Shown: in pieces, positions 34,516-43,110 of the stretch
How positions within the stretch are numbered: the stretch's first letter is position 1
Layout: each line of letters opens with the position of its first letter
From: Bradyrhizobium genosp. SA-3
GTDB lineage: Bacteria; Pseudomonadota; Alphaproteobacteria; Rhizobiales; Xanthobacteraceae
Direction: 5' to 3'
DNA length: 64,000 nucleotides
NCBI RefSeq assembly: GCF_004212635.1
Contig: NZ_PSRT01000009.1
Span: forward strand, 35,671 to 99,670
Position numbers and translations under genes: made by a program
Notes under the pieces: model-generated
Seen by the model: only the letters and a program-made list of their open reading frames with translations
What the model was told of the DNA's origin: nothing
Database searches by the model: none

Positions 34516-34794
34516 ATGCTGATGACCAAGCAGAGACGGCCAGTGATCCGCACCCTGCGCGGTTGGGCGATCAACGTGCTGAACGAAGCTGGCGCCATCC
34601 GCGAGTGCGAGGAGCACGGTTGGATGCAGGACCGGGCCGATCCGCATGCCCGAGAGCGAGCCTTCGATATCGCCCGTCGAGACCTGCCGGAAGGTGTATC
34701 CCGTGAAGCAGCGGAGGCCGCGGTTCGCGGCGTGCTGGACTCGATTGGTGATACTTGCCCAGAATGCCTCCCTGACGAGAAGGACCGGCGCTAG
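34516..34794 (+). CDS. Conserved hypothetical protein, rhizobial
   Basis: The 92-residue protein starts MLMTKQRRPVIRTLRGWAIN and continues VLNEAGAIRECEEHGWMQDR, ADPHARERAFDIARRD and CPECLPDE. I recognise this as a small protein common in Bradyrhizobium-type genomes without known function. It is soluble and acidic, with a single CPEC pair near the end. ATG at 34,516 follows GAGAACC; the frame reaches 63 bases further upstream without support. Confidence 0.7.
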   Translation: MLMTKQRRPVIRTLRGWAINVLNEAGAIRECEEHGWMQDRADPHARERAFDIARRDLPEGVSREAAEAAVRGVLDSIGDTCPECLPDEKDRR

Positions 34795-34817
34795 GCCCGA
34801 CGCCGACCCTCTCCGAC

Positions 34818-35006
34818 TCAGCGGCCCAGCCGTTTCTCTACACGCTTGCGCGAATTGCCGACCGTCTTGACTGCTTTTTTGACCGCGGGTGCCGACCTTC
34901 CTTTCTTCTTTGCCTCGTACTGCACTTCGTAGTCCTGCCCGCCAGCCACACGCGCCCGGTCCTGTTTTCGTCCGCGCGCTGTCTTGCTCTTCTTCGCTAC
35001 CGCCAT
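34818..35006 (-). CDS. Small basic protein, DUF3606-like
   Basis: The 62-residue protein (MAVAKKSKTARGRKQDRARV, DYEVQYEAKKKGRSAPAVKK) resembles DUF3606 proteins, in which a YEVxYW..K segment is followed by a helix with AVKxVG. Here the part reads AVKKAVKTVGNSRKRVEKRL. It is very basic. Its 3' end faces the 34,516-34,794 gene. Function unknown. Start chosen at the second Met; the first, 21 bases upstream, is possible and also near a GGAGG-like site. Confidence 0.6.
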   Translation of the reverse strand: MAVAKKSKTARGRKQDRARVAGGQDYEVQYEAKKKGRSAPAVKKAVKTVGNSRKRVEKRLGR

Positions 35007-35250
35007 CGGTGCCTCCTGTTGCGACATCGAAGCAACGTTGCAAGGATTCGCAGGTTCCGGAACGATTTGAACTGTGCAAATTTGAATCGCTGTCGCGTGG
35101 AGTTCTTCAGTGGCTTTTCGCGCGCAAAAGGCCGGCGGCTATCGGCGTCAAGGCGCTTTTCCCCGGCTTCATCGGACCGGCCCCGGCCACCTCGAGCGAT
35201 AAGGTGCCGTCCATGCATTACGCAACACGCTCCGAAGGAATGGCCCTTGA

Positions 35251-36198
35251 ATGAGCCGGACGTCGACCCTGCCCAAGCGCCTACAGCCAATGCTCGCTAC
35301 GCTCACCGACGCGCCGTTCGACGACCCCGACTGGGTTTTCGAGGATAAATACGATGGCTTCCGGATGATCGCGGAAATCCGGCGGGGCAAGGTTTCGCTG
35401 TATAGCCGCAACGGCAAGATCATCAGCCGCAGCTATATCGAGATCGCCAAAGCGCTGGAGGGGGTGAAGGGCGACGCCGTGATCGATGGCGAGCTCGTCG
35501 CGATCGGAAAGGACAGCGTCTCGCATTTCCAGCTGCTTCAGAACGCGCTGCGTCATGAAGCCAAGCTCCTGTATTGCGCCTTCGATCTCATGTTTCAGAA
35601 TACAGTTGACTTGCGCAAACAGCCTCTGCTGGAGCGCAAGGAGCGGCTGAAAGCGATCCTGCCGCGCCACCGGCTGATCGCCTTCAGCAGACACCGCAAA
35701 GCGAACGGCACGAAATTCTTCGCCGAGGCCGAGCGGAAGGGTCTGGAAGGCGTCATGGCGAAGCGCGCCGACAGCGTGTATGCATCCGGAAGCCGGACGG
35801 CGGATTGGCTGAAGATCAAGACAGCAAAGCGGCAGGAAGTGGTGATCGCGGGCTTCACAGCGCCCAAGCGCACCAGGCCGTTCTTCGGCGCCCTGGTCCT
35901 CGCCGTGCGGGAAGACGACACATGGCGCTATATCGGACATGTCGGCACTGGCTTCAGCCACAAGGTTCTGGCAGACCTCCATGCCAGGCTCGTGAAGCTG
36001 GCGACCCCTAAATCACCCTTCCCTGCCAAAGTGAAGGACGAGGGCGCCACGACCTGGGTCAAGCCCTCATTGGTTGCCGAGGTCAAATTTGCGGAGTGGA
36101 CGAGCAAGGGCGAACTGCGCCAGCCCGTCTACCTCGGGCTCAGGTCCGACAAGCGGGCGAAGGAGGTCGTGCGCGAGCAAGAACGTCCGCGCAAATAG
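35251..36198 (+). CDS. ligD: ATP-dependent DNA ligase, LigD ligase domain only
   Basis: The 315-residue protein is a stand-alone LigD-type ligase. Motif I is EDKYDGFR with the adenylated Lys33; further motifs are VSLYSRNGKIISRSY, DAVIDGELVAI, LLYCAFDLMF, KGLEGVMAKRADSVY and WLKIKTAKRQEVVIAGF, followed by the OB-fold region (LVLAVREDDTWRYIGHVGTG). The polymerase and phosphoesterase domains of full LigD are absent. It seals breaks in bacterial non-homologous end joining with Ku, whose gene is 1.3 kb downstream on the other strand. Confidence 0.92.
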   Translation: MSRTSTLPKRLQPMLATLTDAPFDDPDWVFEDKYDGFRMIAEIRRGKVSLYSRNGKIISRSYIEIAKALEGVKGDAVIDGELVAIGKDSVSHFQLLQNALRHEAKLLYCAFDLMFQNTVDLRKQPLLERKERLKAILPRHRLIAFSRHRKANGTKFFAEAERKGLEGVMAKRADSVYASGSRTADWLKIKTAKRQEVVIAGFTAPKRTRPFFGALVLAVREDDTWRYIGHVGTGFSHKVLADLHARLVKLATPKSPFPAKVKDEGATTWVKPSLVAEVKFAEWTSKGELRQPVYLGLRSDKRAKEVVREQERPRK

Positions 36199-36275
36199 CT
36201 CCTTCCCTCCGGGCGTAACCCCGGCAAACGGAAGGATTGACGCTCTCCCCTCCTCCGGCTCGCCGCGGTGGGCAC

Positions 36276-36740
36276 TCAGTCGCCTCCAAGGTCGTGGATT
36301 TCTGGTCGCATGCCGTCAGGCGTGAGTTCGAGCGTCGCAAACGTGATCGGCAGCTTGAAACGCCGGGGTCCCGCGCTGCCGGGATTCAGATAGAGAACGC
36401 CACCGACCCTGTCGATCTTCGGCACGTGGGAATGCCCGGAGACGATGACGTCGATGTCGGCGCCGGGGTTGGCCTTCAGTGTCTTCAGGTCGTGCAGAAC
36501 GTAGACCGATTTTCCCGCCAGGCGCACAAGGTTCGTCACCGGATATTCGCGGGCCCACTCGCCACTGTCCACGTTTCCGCGAATGGCCGTGACGGGCGCG
36601 ATGCGGCGAAGCGCGTCCACGATCTCGGGGCGCCCGATGTCGCCGGCATGGATGATATGATCGACGCCCGTCAGGCCTCGTTCCGCCTCGGGCCTCAACA
36701 GACCGTGCGTGTCCGAAATGATTCCAATCCTGAACATCAT
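36276..36740 (-). CDS. YfcE/MJ0936-type metallophosphoesterase
   Basis: The 154-residue protein has the full set of metal-binding motifs: ISDTHGLL (9-16), HAGDIGRPEIVD, AIRGNVDSGEW, VLHDLK and VSGHSHVPKI, and ends with LNPGSAGPRRF. These enzymes hydrolyse phosphodiesters in vitro; the natural substrate is uncertain. Its ATG overlaps the stop of the NUDIX gene, so the two form an operon. The placing between the ligase and Ku genes suggests, but does not show, a link to DNA-end or nucleotide cleaning. Confidence 0.88.
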   Translation of the reverse strand: MMFRIGIISDTHGLLRPEAERGLTGVDHIIHAGDIGRPEIVDALRRIAPVTAIRGNVDSGEWAREYPVTNLVRLAGKSVYVLHDLKTLKANPGADIDVIVSGHSHVPKIDRVGGVLYLNPGSAGPRRFKLPITFATLELTPDGMRPEIHDLGGD

Positions 36741-37240
36741 TTCCCAGCGCTCTCAACCGCGATCGCCAAAAGACGATCGACAAAGTCTACCTGAGCGGAC
36801 AGCATCTTGGTCCGCGCGAGCCCAATATCAAACCATTCTGCGCGGTCGACTTCGGGAAAGCTCTGCCGTCGACCGCTTCTGGGCGGCCATTCGATATCGA
36901 ACGTATTGCTGGTCAGCGCCGCCGGGTCAAAATGGCCCTCGCCAGCGAATGCGATGACGCGCTTGCCTCCTCGCTGCCGGACTTCCCCCAGTGCCTTGAG
37001 TGGACCAATCGAAGCGCTCGGGCCGAGTTCTTCGGCAAATTCGCGTCGAGCGACGTGCTCCGGAGCATCATTGCCATCGATTTCGCCCTTAGGAATGGAC
37101 CAGGCACCATCATCCTTCTTGCGCCAGAACGGACCGCCGGGATGAACGAGCAATACCTCGAGCCCACGAACGCTCTTGCGGTATGCGAGAATACCCGCAC
37201 TCAAGATCGATCTCCTGGAAATCTTATTCACCGCAGCCAT
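36737..37240 (-). CDS. NUDIX hydrolase
   Basis: The 167-residue protein begins MAAVNKISRRSILSAGILAY and has a complete Nudix box (residues 52-74: GEIDGNDAPEHVARREFAEE, then LG). VEVLLVHPGGPFWRKKDDGAW-like residues before it match the family whose members cleave diadenosine or nucleoside polyphosphates. It overlaps the metallophosphoesterase by ATGA. The start at 37,240 was chosen because a cleaner family start lies there than at 37,291. Confidence 0.88.
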   Translation of the reverse strand: MAAVNKISRRSILSAGILAYRKSVRGLEVLLVHPGGPFWRKKDDGAWSIPKGEIDGNDAPEHVARREFAEELGPSASIGPLKALGEVRQRGGKRVIAFAGEGHFDPAALTSNTFDIEWPPRSGRRQSFPEVDRAEWFDIGLARTKMLSAQVDFVDRLLAIAVESAGK

Positions 37241-37523
37241 ATCGCTTCTACTTTGCAGAGCACGAGAGCTGGCGAGCCGCCGTCCCGGCATACCGGACCG
37301 CGCTCGCCGAGCGCCTGCTTAGCCTCGTCCACGGTCCAATGCACCTACTTCGACCTCGCGGTCGGCCGCCTTCCTGGCGCGCACCGCCCCCCCGCGCCGC
37401 CATTAGACGGCCGACGAGATGGTCTCGCGTGACCTCGTCGAGATCGGAATTTGCCATCCGTCAGAGCCTACCGCGGACAACGAAGTAGTGGCCGTCTGGC
37501 GTTCACCGGGTGCTTCACGACAC

Positions 37524-38441
37524 CTAAGCCGACTTCCGCTGCGGCTTGGCGGCCGGCTTCTTCGCCGGCTTCTTGCCTGCGATCGGCATCAGCATTTCTT
37601 TCTGCCCGGCGGCCGCCTTGCGCGGCTTTTTGCCTGATTTCTTGGGTGCCTCTGTCGCGGACGCGCCATCTCTTCCGATGCTCTTTCGCAGCGCGTCCAT
37701 CAGGTCCACCACGTTCTCGCCGCGGGGACGCGCTTTCGCGGTGATGGGTTTGCCGGCGCGCTTCTGATTGATGAGCTCGATGAGGGCGGTTTCGTACTGG
37801 TCTTCGAACTTGTCCGGCTCGAAATGGCCCGCCTTCTGATTGACGATGTGTTTGGCGAGATCGAGCATGTCCTTGGTGACTTTGACATCCTGAATGTCAT
37901 CGAAATACTCATCCGCGGCACGGACTTCGTAGGGATAGCGCAACAGCGTTCCCATCAGACCTTTGTCCAGCGGCTCCAGCGCGATGATGTGCTCGCGATT
38001 GGTCAGCACCACGCGGCCGATCGCGACCTTGTTCATCTCGCGGATGGTTTCTCGAATGACGGCGAAAGCATCGTGTCCGACTTTACCGTCAGGACGCAGG
38101 TAGTAGGGGCGAATGAGATATCGCGGGTCGATCTCGCTGCGGTCGACGAACTCGTCGATCTCGATGGTTCGCGTCGATTCCAGCGCGACGTTCTCAAGTT
38201 CCTCCTTGGTCACCTCGATGAACGTATCGGTATCAACCTTGTAGCCCTTGACGATGTCTTCGTTGTCGACCTCCTCGCCGGTGTCGGCGTCGACCTTGGC
38301 GTACTTGATCCGATGGCCGGTCTTTCGGTTCAGCTGGTTGAACGAGACCTTTTCGGATTCCGAGGTGGCCGGATAGAGCGCGACCGGACAGGTGACGAGG
38401 GAAAGACGCAGGAAGCCTTTCCAGTTAGCGCGGGGGGCCAT
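37524..38441 (-). CDS. ku: Ku protein, end-joining DNA-end binder
   Basis: Ku rings bind DNA ends and recruit LigD. The protein (305 residues from this start) reads ANWKGFLRLSLVTCPVALYP, VSFNQLNRKTGHRIKYAKVD, VIRETIREMNKVAIGRVVLT and ENVVDLMDALRKSIGRD. The Ku core is complete. The C-terminus (residues about 255-305) is Lys/Ala/Pro-rich, as in many rhizobial Ku proteins, and probably aids DNA binding. ATG at 38,441 follows GGGAG; another ATG six codons earlier is possible. Confidence 0.92.
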   Translation of the reverse strand: MAPRANWKGFLRLSLVTCPVALYPATSESEKVSFNQLNRKTGHRIKYAKVDADTGEEVDNEDIVKGYKVDTDTFIEVTKEELENVALESTRTIEIDEFVDRSEIDPRYLIRPYYLRPDGKVGHDAFAVIRETIREMNKVAIGRVVLTNREHIIALEPLDKGLMGTLLRYPYEVRAADEYFDDIQDVKVTKDMLDLAKHIVNQKAGHFEPDKFEDQYETALIELINQKRAGKPITAKARPRGENVVDLMDALRKSIGRDGASATEAPKKSGKKPRKAAAGQKEMLMPIAGKKPAKKPAAKPQRKSA

Positions 38442-38750
38442 GCCGGGGGGAACTCCCATACTGATACGGATTCAAGACGAACGACCCGGCTTGGTTCCGA
38501 CATGCGGCCCGTCGCCCCCGGAGGATTTTTCTCAGCGCCGGCCTGGTCGGACTCGACATTCGTTCCTGTTATGTTCTAATTCGGGCATGACCGACCGACC
38601 CGCGAGCTGGCGCATGCCGACCCCGAAACAGATGGAAAAATGGGCCGCTGAAGCTGGCCGTAGACGAGCGCCGTCCGCTGCGGGTCCAGATGCTCCCCTC
38701 CGGCCGAATATTGGGAAGCGGTCCTCAAAGACCCTCGCGCCGGCGCGACC

Positions 38751-38981
38751 GTGACCCATGCCCGACAGCGACGCCTTTCGGAAATCAAGGGCCACGTGCT
38801 GCGCGTTTCCTGCCGTCGCTGCGACCGGATCGTGGAAATCCAGACCGCCGATGCCGTCCGCTTGTATGGCGCCAACGCAGTCTGGAAGGACGTGGCGCAG
38901 CGGTTGCTCGACAACACCTGCCAGCAGCGCACCGGCCGACATGAAGAAGATGGGTGCTGGCCGGCGTTCGACACGCCGTAG
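38751..38981 (+). CDS. Conserved hypothetical protein with a CxxC pair, possibly 5'-truncated
   Basis: The 76 residues read GHVLRVSCRRCDRIVEIQTA, DAVRLYGANAVWKDVAQRLL and DNTCQQRTGRHEEDGCWPAF. This is a small protein I recognise from Bradyrhizobium-type genomes, probably zinc-binding through CRRC and later Cys residues. The frame is open upstream of the GTG start and reads AEYWEAVLKDPRAGATVTHA. A separate frame from ATG 38,587 reads MTDRPASWRMPTPKQMEKWA up to PSAAGPDAP. These look like two parts of one protein broken by a one-base change near 38,695. Confidence 0.65.
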   Translation: MTHARQRRLSEIKGHVLRVSCRRCDRIVEIQTADAVRLYGANAVWKDVAQRLLDNTCQQRTGRHEEDGCWPAFDTP

Positions 38982-39027
38982 TCGCTCTGGATTTGCCGAT
39001 CCGATCTCGTTGCGCCTGGATGCCCGG

Positions 39028-39477
39028 ATGGCCCCGAAGTATCACCCTACGCCCCTGTCGGGCGGCGATCGCAGGGCTCTGGCGAAAGAGCTCGGCAAGG
39101 CACGCGCGATGGCGAACATCCTGGCGACCCAATCGGCGGAGATGCGGGCCAAGGGCGAGGCGATGATCCAGCAAGCCGACAGGCTGCTTTGCGAAAGCTG
39201 GAACGAGCGGATGTGGAGTGACGGCGAACCAATCGATCCGTCGCCGACGATCGATCAGGCCGTGAACGGAGGCTTCCCCTGGCTGGAGATCAGGTGCGCG
39301 CGCTGCAAGACGCCGAGCGATGTCGACCTCGCGGCGATGAAGCACCCGCCGACCACCTTCGTGCACGATCTCGCCAGCCGGCTACGCTGCCGCAAATGCG
39401 CCAAGGCGGGCCGGCGTCCATCCGCGACTCTGCTACAGTTGACGTGGCAGCCGCGCCATCCTCGAACCGAATCCTGA
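39028..39477 (+). CDS. Conserved hypothetical zinc-ribbon-like protein
   Basis: The 149-residue protein starts MAPKYHPTPLSGGDRRALAK and has a helical N-terminal half (ELGKARAMANILATQSAEMR), then DPSPTIDQAVNGGFPWLEIR, CARCKTPSDVDLAAMKHPP and SRLRCRKCAKAG. The two CxxC pairs suggest a zinc ribbon. It is a known kind of Bradyrhizobium hypothetical protein, function unknown. Its stop is 3 bases before the SRAP gene, so the two are probably cotranscribed. Confidence 0.75.
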   Translation: MAPKYHPTPLSGGDRRALAKELGKARAMANILATQSAEMRAKGEAMIQQADRLLCESWNERMWSDGEPIDPSPTIDQAVNGGFPWLEIRCARCKTPSDVDLAAMKHPPTTFVHDLASRLRCRKCAKAGRRPSATLLQLTWQPRHPRTES

Positions 39478-39480
39478 CCG

Positions 39481-40206
39481 ATGTGCAATCTTTATTCGAT
39501 CACGACCAACCAAGCCGCGATCAGCGCGCTTTTCCGCGTCGTGAACCGATACGTTGGAAATCTGGCGCCGATGCCGGGGGTTTTTCCTGACTACCAAGCT
39601 CCGATCGTGCGAAATGGAGCCGAGGGCCGCGAGCTCGCTACGGCGCGGTGGGGAATGCCATCGTCGTCAAAGGCGCTGATGGACGCCACGAAGAAACGAG
39701 CCGAGAAGATGCAGGCCAAAGGCAAGGTGGTGGATTTCAAGGAATTGCTCAGAATGGAGCCGGACAGCGGCACAACCAATATCCGCAATGTGAACAGCAA
39801 GCATTGGACGCGATGGCTGGGAATCGAAAACCGCTGCGTGGTGCCCTTCAACTCCTTTAGCGAATTCAACAAAGCCGAGGGAGGCGACACCTGGTTCGCG
39901 CTCGATGAAAGCCGTCCCCTCGCCTGCTTCGCCGGTATCTGGACCAACTGGACGTCCGTCCGGAAAGTCAAAGAAGGTGAGACAACCAACGACCTCTTCG
40001 CGTTCCTCACGACGGAGGCGAATGCCGAAGTCGGCGCCATCCATCCGAAGGCGATGCCCGTTATCCTGACGACGCCGGACGAGGTCGAGACCTGGATGAC
40101 CGCGGTTAGTGATGAGGCCCTGAAGCTGCAGCGACCGCTTCCGGATGGGTCGCTTCGGATCGTCGCTCGAGGTGTCAAGGAAGATCCGGCGGGATCCGCG
40201 ACGTGA
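39481..40206 (+). CDS. SRAP (YedK/HMCES) abasic-site protein
   Basis: SOS-response-associated peptidase proteins crosslink through Cys2 to abasic sites in single-stranded DNA. The 241-residue protein starts MCNLYSITTNQAAI, with Cys2 in place; TTNIRNVNSKHWTRWL and CVVPFNSFSEFNK carry the conserved Asn and Glu-type residues, and HPKAMPVIL has the conserved His. The family length is normal. Together with Ku and LigD, it gives this stretch a DNA-damage theme. Confidence 0.9.
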   Translation: MCNLYSITTNQAAISALFRVVNRYVGNLAPMPGVFPDYQAPIVRNGAEGRELATARWGMPSSSKALMDATKKRAEKMQAKGKVVDFKELLRMEPDSGTTNIRNVNSKHWTRWLGIENRCVVPFNSFSEFNKAEGGDTWFALDESRPLACFAGIWTNWTSVRKVKEGETTNDLFAFLTTEANAEVGAIHPKAMPVILTTPDEVETWMTAVSDEALKLQRPLPDGSLRIVARGVKEDPAGSAT

Positions 40207-40231
40207 CGGCGGCCGACATAGATGCAGGGTG

Positions 40232-40258
40232 GCCGCGCGGCTCGGTTCACGAGCGCCC
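40232..40258 (+). repeat. Short fragment of the interspersed repeat
   Basis: GCGCGGCTCGGTTCACGAG is the core of the repeat's right half. The rest is absent. It lies just after the SRAP gene. Confidence 0.5.
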
Positions 40259-40433
40259 CCGCCCCGCAAGTCGCGCTTACGGATGGTGCCAACCGGTCGG
40301 TGCAGGTGTGTAGGGGCGTTACCTCCCGGCGCAAGCCACCGTTGCCCTTGTATCTTCTCGCAACCCCGCGTTAAGTTGAGAAACCTTTTCAGAGCCGTAT
40401 TTTCGATCACATCAATTCAGGGCACGTCCGCGC

Positions 40434-41921
40434 ATGAGAACTCTTTTTAGAATCGCTGGGTGGAGCATTACCCTAGGCGCATTGGCCTTTTTAACACTCA
40501 CGACAGCCAACGCCGCCGACGATTGGACGATCAGCGGAATGGTGCTTAGCCCCAACGGCATCATCTCCGATGGCGCAATTGCCGTCTCAAAGCAAATGAT
40601 CGCCGATGTGGGTCCGAGTGCGTCGATCCCGTCGTCGTCCTCGGCGATCGAAGTCCCCGGCATTATCCTCCCGGGCTTCATCGATCTGCACGACCATCTG
40701 ACATGGAACGTGTTGCCACGGTGGATTCCAGCGAGGAAGTTCAACAACAGGTATGAATGGCAGGATACCGCAGAATACGACAGGGCCTTGGTGGCCCCAC
40801 ACAACATTGTGCTTGCTGACGCAGCCTGTGAAACCGAGATCTATGCCGAAATCAAGGCGCTCGCGGGCGGCGCGACGTCCGTCCTTGGTGGATTGCTTGC
40901 GGACGTCAAACATCCAGACAACGCGAAATGCGTGGCCAGCCTAGCCCGTAACCTGGATACGGCTTCGGGCATACCGTTCAACAAGCCGAACCCTGACCCG
41001 AAAGACTCCGTTTGCCCAACCGATGCGACGATCGACCGTACGGTGCTTGATGTAGTGGAGAATGACGTTTTCCCGCTGGAATTGATGCATGGTCGGATGG
41101 ACTTCCTTCTGTGCGAGCTCAAGGCAGGGACACTGCGCGGCATGGTCGTCCATCTTTCGGAAGGCGCACCGACTGATTCCGCGGCTCATCGCGAATACAC
41201 CATGCTGAGCAAGGAAATCCTGCGACAGAAGGACTTGAAGACCGGCGTTGAGTCAGCCATCGAGCGAGAAGGCCTGATCCTCATCCATGGCACGGCGCTG
41301 CGCGACCTAGATTTCAAGGGCATGAAGGAAAGTAAGGTTGGGTTAGTGTGGTCTCCACGCAGCAACGATGAACTATACGGCTCGACGGTTAATCTTGCCG
41401 CCGCCCATCTAGCGGACATCGACATGGCAATTGCTCCGGATTGGAGTCCGTCTGGCAGCGCTGGGATGCTCCAAGAGATGGGCTACGCCGCGCGGCACTA
41501 TGGCGTGAAGTCCGACGACCTTATCAAGATGGCCACGTCAACACCGGCGAAGATGGCGCGCATCTCAGACTATGTCGGTAGCCTTGCTCCGAACAAGTTC
41601 GCGGATTTCGTCGTCGTCAACGTCACAGTCGATCCGACAAAGCCAACCGCTCTCGACCCTGTTGTTAAGGCCACTCCTGCCGACATTGCATTGGTCGTGG
41701 TTGGCGGCCAGCCCATCTACGGCGATCCTGCACTGTTGACCCAGCTGCTACCGACTGGAACGGCGGTTGATCAAATGACCGTCTGCGGCGCAACGAAGGC
41801 TATCTATCTCGGCCAAAGCGAAGCAGGCCTGCGTGGTTGGGGCATCGCAGACATCAAGAAGGCACTAAATGCGGCTCTTGCGAAAGGAAGCTCGAGCCTG
41901 CCTGACATTGAGTGCGACTGA
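40434..41921 (+). CDS. Exported amidohydrolase-family protein
   Basis: The 495-residue protein has a signal peptide (residues 1-27, ending NAA|DDW) and an amidohydrolase fold. GIILPGFIDLHDHLTW carries the HxH metal motif, LILIHGTALRD and DMAIAPDWSPSGSAGML hold later metal or catalytic residues, and MARISDYVGSLAPNKFADFV is the usual C-terminal segment. It is probably periplasmic and would hydrolyse an amide or imine substrate I cannot name. A kelch-type gene follows in the same direction after 100 bases. Confidence 0.85.
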   Translation: MRTLFRIAGWSITLGALAFLTLTTANAADDWTISGMVLSPNGIISDGAIAVSKQMIADVGPSASIPSSSSAIEVPGIILPGFIDLHDHLTWNVLPRWIPARKFNNRYEWQDTAEYDRALVAPHNIVLADAACETEIYAEIKALAGGATSVLGGLLADVKHPDNAKCVASLARNLDTASGIPFNKPNPDPKDSVCPTDATIDRTVLDVVENDVFPLELMHGRMDFLLCELKAGTLRGMVVHLSEGAPTDSAAHREYTMLSKEILRQKDLKTGVESAIEREGLILIHGTALRDLDFKGMKESKVGLVWSPRSNDELYGSTVNLAAAHLADIDMAIAPDWSPSGSAGMLQEMGYAARHYGVKSDDLIKMATSTPAKMARISDYVGSLAPNKFADFVVVNVTVDPTKPTALDPVVKATPADIALVVVGGQPIYGDPALLTQLLPTGTAVDQMTVCGATKAIYLGQSEAGLRGWGIADIKKALNAALAKGSSSLPDIECD

Positions 41922-42021
41922 TCGCGTCATGGGTCTTCATTCGAAGTCATTGCAGCATCGGTTGGTTCTTTCAACGGTGCTTACAAGCAAAGCGCTCAAC
42001 TGATCTGTCGGAGTTAGTCTC

Positions 42022-43110
42022 ATGCGAAATGCCGTGCGTATATATTGCGCCATCGCTGTGATCTCGCTGCTTGCGACACTGGCCGCCGCGCGCGGCGACC
42101 AACTCACGTTTTCCGCCTGGAAGACGACAACGCCGTTCGATGGTCCTAGGACCTCACATGCCGCGGCTCTCGTCAATAACAGGATCTACATCCTAGGAGG
42201 CCTGTATGCTTCGGGAAACAGCTTCACCCTGTACAACGATGTTCAGACTGCGCTTCTCGGGAACGATGGTGCGATCGCCGAAGGCGCATGGGCGAAGACA
42301 ACGCCCTTCGTCGAGGCGCGCTCGGGAATGGGCGTAACTGTCCACAAGGGCTTCATCTACGTCGTAGGCGGCTTTTCGAATAAGGGGACGCGTGCCGACG
42401 CTCAGTACGCCCGCGTGATGCCCGACGGTATGCTTGGGTCGTGGACTACCAGTCCCAACCAGCTCGCTATACCTCGTTCTAATCTCGCGTTGCAGATATA
42501 CGCCACGACGTCGGGCACGAGCTATCTCGCGGCGATCGCCGGCGTCGGCGAGGTTGGCAAGGATACCGTTCATTTCGATACAATCGAGACCGCAGAGATC
42601 AATTCCGATGGCTCGCTCGGCCAGTGGAAACTATGTCCATTTCATCTCAAAGGTGGCCGTTCAGCTCCAGGCGTAGCCGTGAACAAAGGCGTACTTTATG
42701 TCGTTGGAGGATGGGGTGACCTGCTAATTGAAGACGTTTTTAGCGATGTCCAATATGCTCCAATCAGGGATGACGGCTGTCCTGACGCTTGGCACACCAA
42801 TGCAGCCAGACTGAACATGCCGCTGTACGGTCATACAATGACTGTCACGTTAGCGGCTGGGAGGCCGTCGCTCGTTGTGCTCGGCGGTAATGCCGGACAG
42901 GGCAACTACTTTAACAACGTGCAATTTGCCCCCCTCGCGCCAGACAGTGAAACCGGGCGGTTTGTGTTCGACACACATCAATTCGCTGTGCCCCGCTGGG
43001 GTCAGGCCACAGTGCAATACAACAATTTTCTCTATGTTCTGGGTGGGTCGCAACGCGGAAATGGCGATTATCTGAACGACGTCCAGTTCACCGTCATGGG
43101 CAACCAGTAA
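42022..43110 (+). CDS. Exported kelch-repeat beta-propeller protein
   Basis: The 362-residue protein has a signal peptide ending near AAA|RGD. Repeats of the kelch kind follow: RIYILGGLYASGN, FIYVVGGFSNKG, VLYVVGGWGDLL, SLVVLGGNAGQGNY and FLYVLGGSQRGNG. Each has the GG pair after a hydrophobic strand, with a spacing of about 60 residues, so a five- to six-bladed propeller is likely. Its substrate or partner is unknown. It follows the amidohydrolase gene, and both are probably periplasmic. Confidence 0.85.
   Translation: MRNAVRIYCAIAVISLLATLAAARGDQLTFSAWKTTTPFDGPRTSHAAALVNNRIYILGGLYASGNSFTLYNDVQTALLGNDGAIAEGAWAKTTPFVEARSGMGVTVHKGFIYVVGGFSNKGTRADAQYARVMPDGMLGSWTTSPNQLAIPRSNLALQIYATTSGTSYLAAIAGVGEVGKDTVHFDTIETAEINSDGSLGQWKLCPFHLKGGRSAPGVAVNKGVLYVVGGWGDLLIEDVFSDVQYAPIRDDGCPDAWHTNAARLNMPLYGHTMTVTLAAGRPSLVVLGGNAGQGNYFNNVQFAPLAPDSETGRFVFDTHQFAVPRWGQATVQYNNFLYVLGGSQRGNGDYLNDVQFTVMGNQ

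Noticed and set aside
37241..37523. Minus-strand frames reading MANSDLDEVTRDHLVGR and WTVDEAKQALGERGPV
   Set aside because: They resemble pieces of small rhizobial proteins but lie in different frames, without a continuous product or start. The stretch is treated as gene-free.
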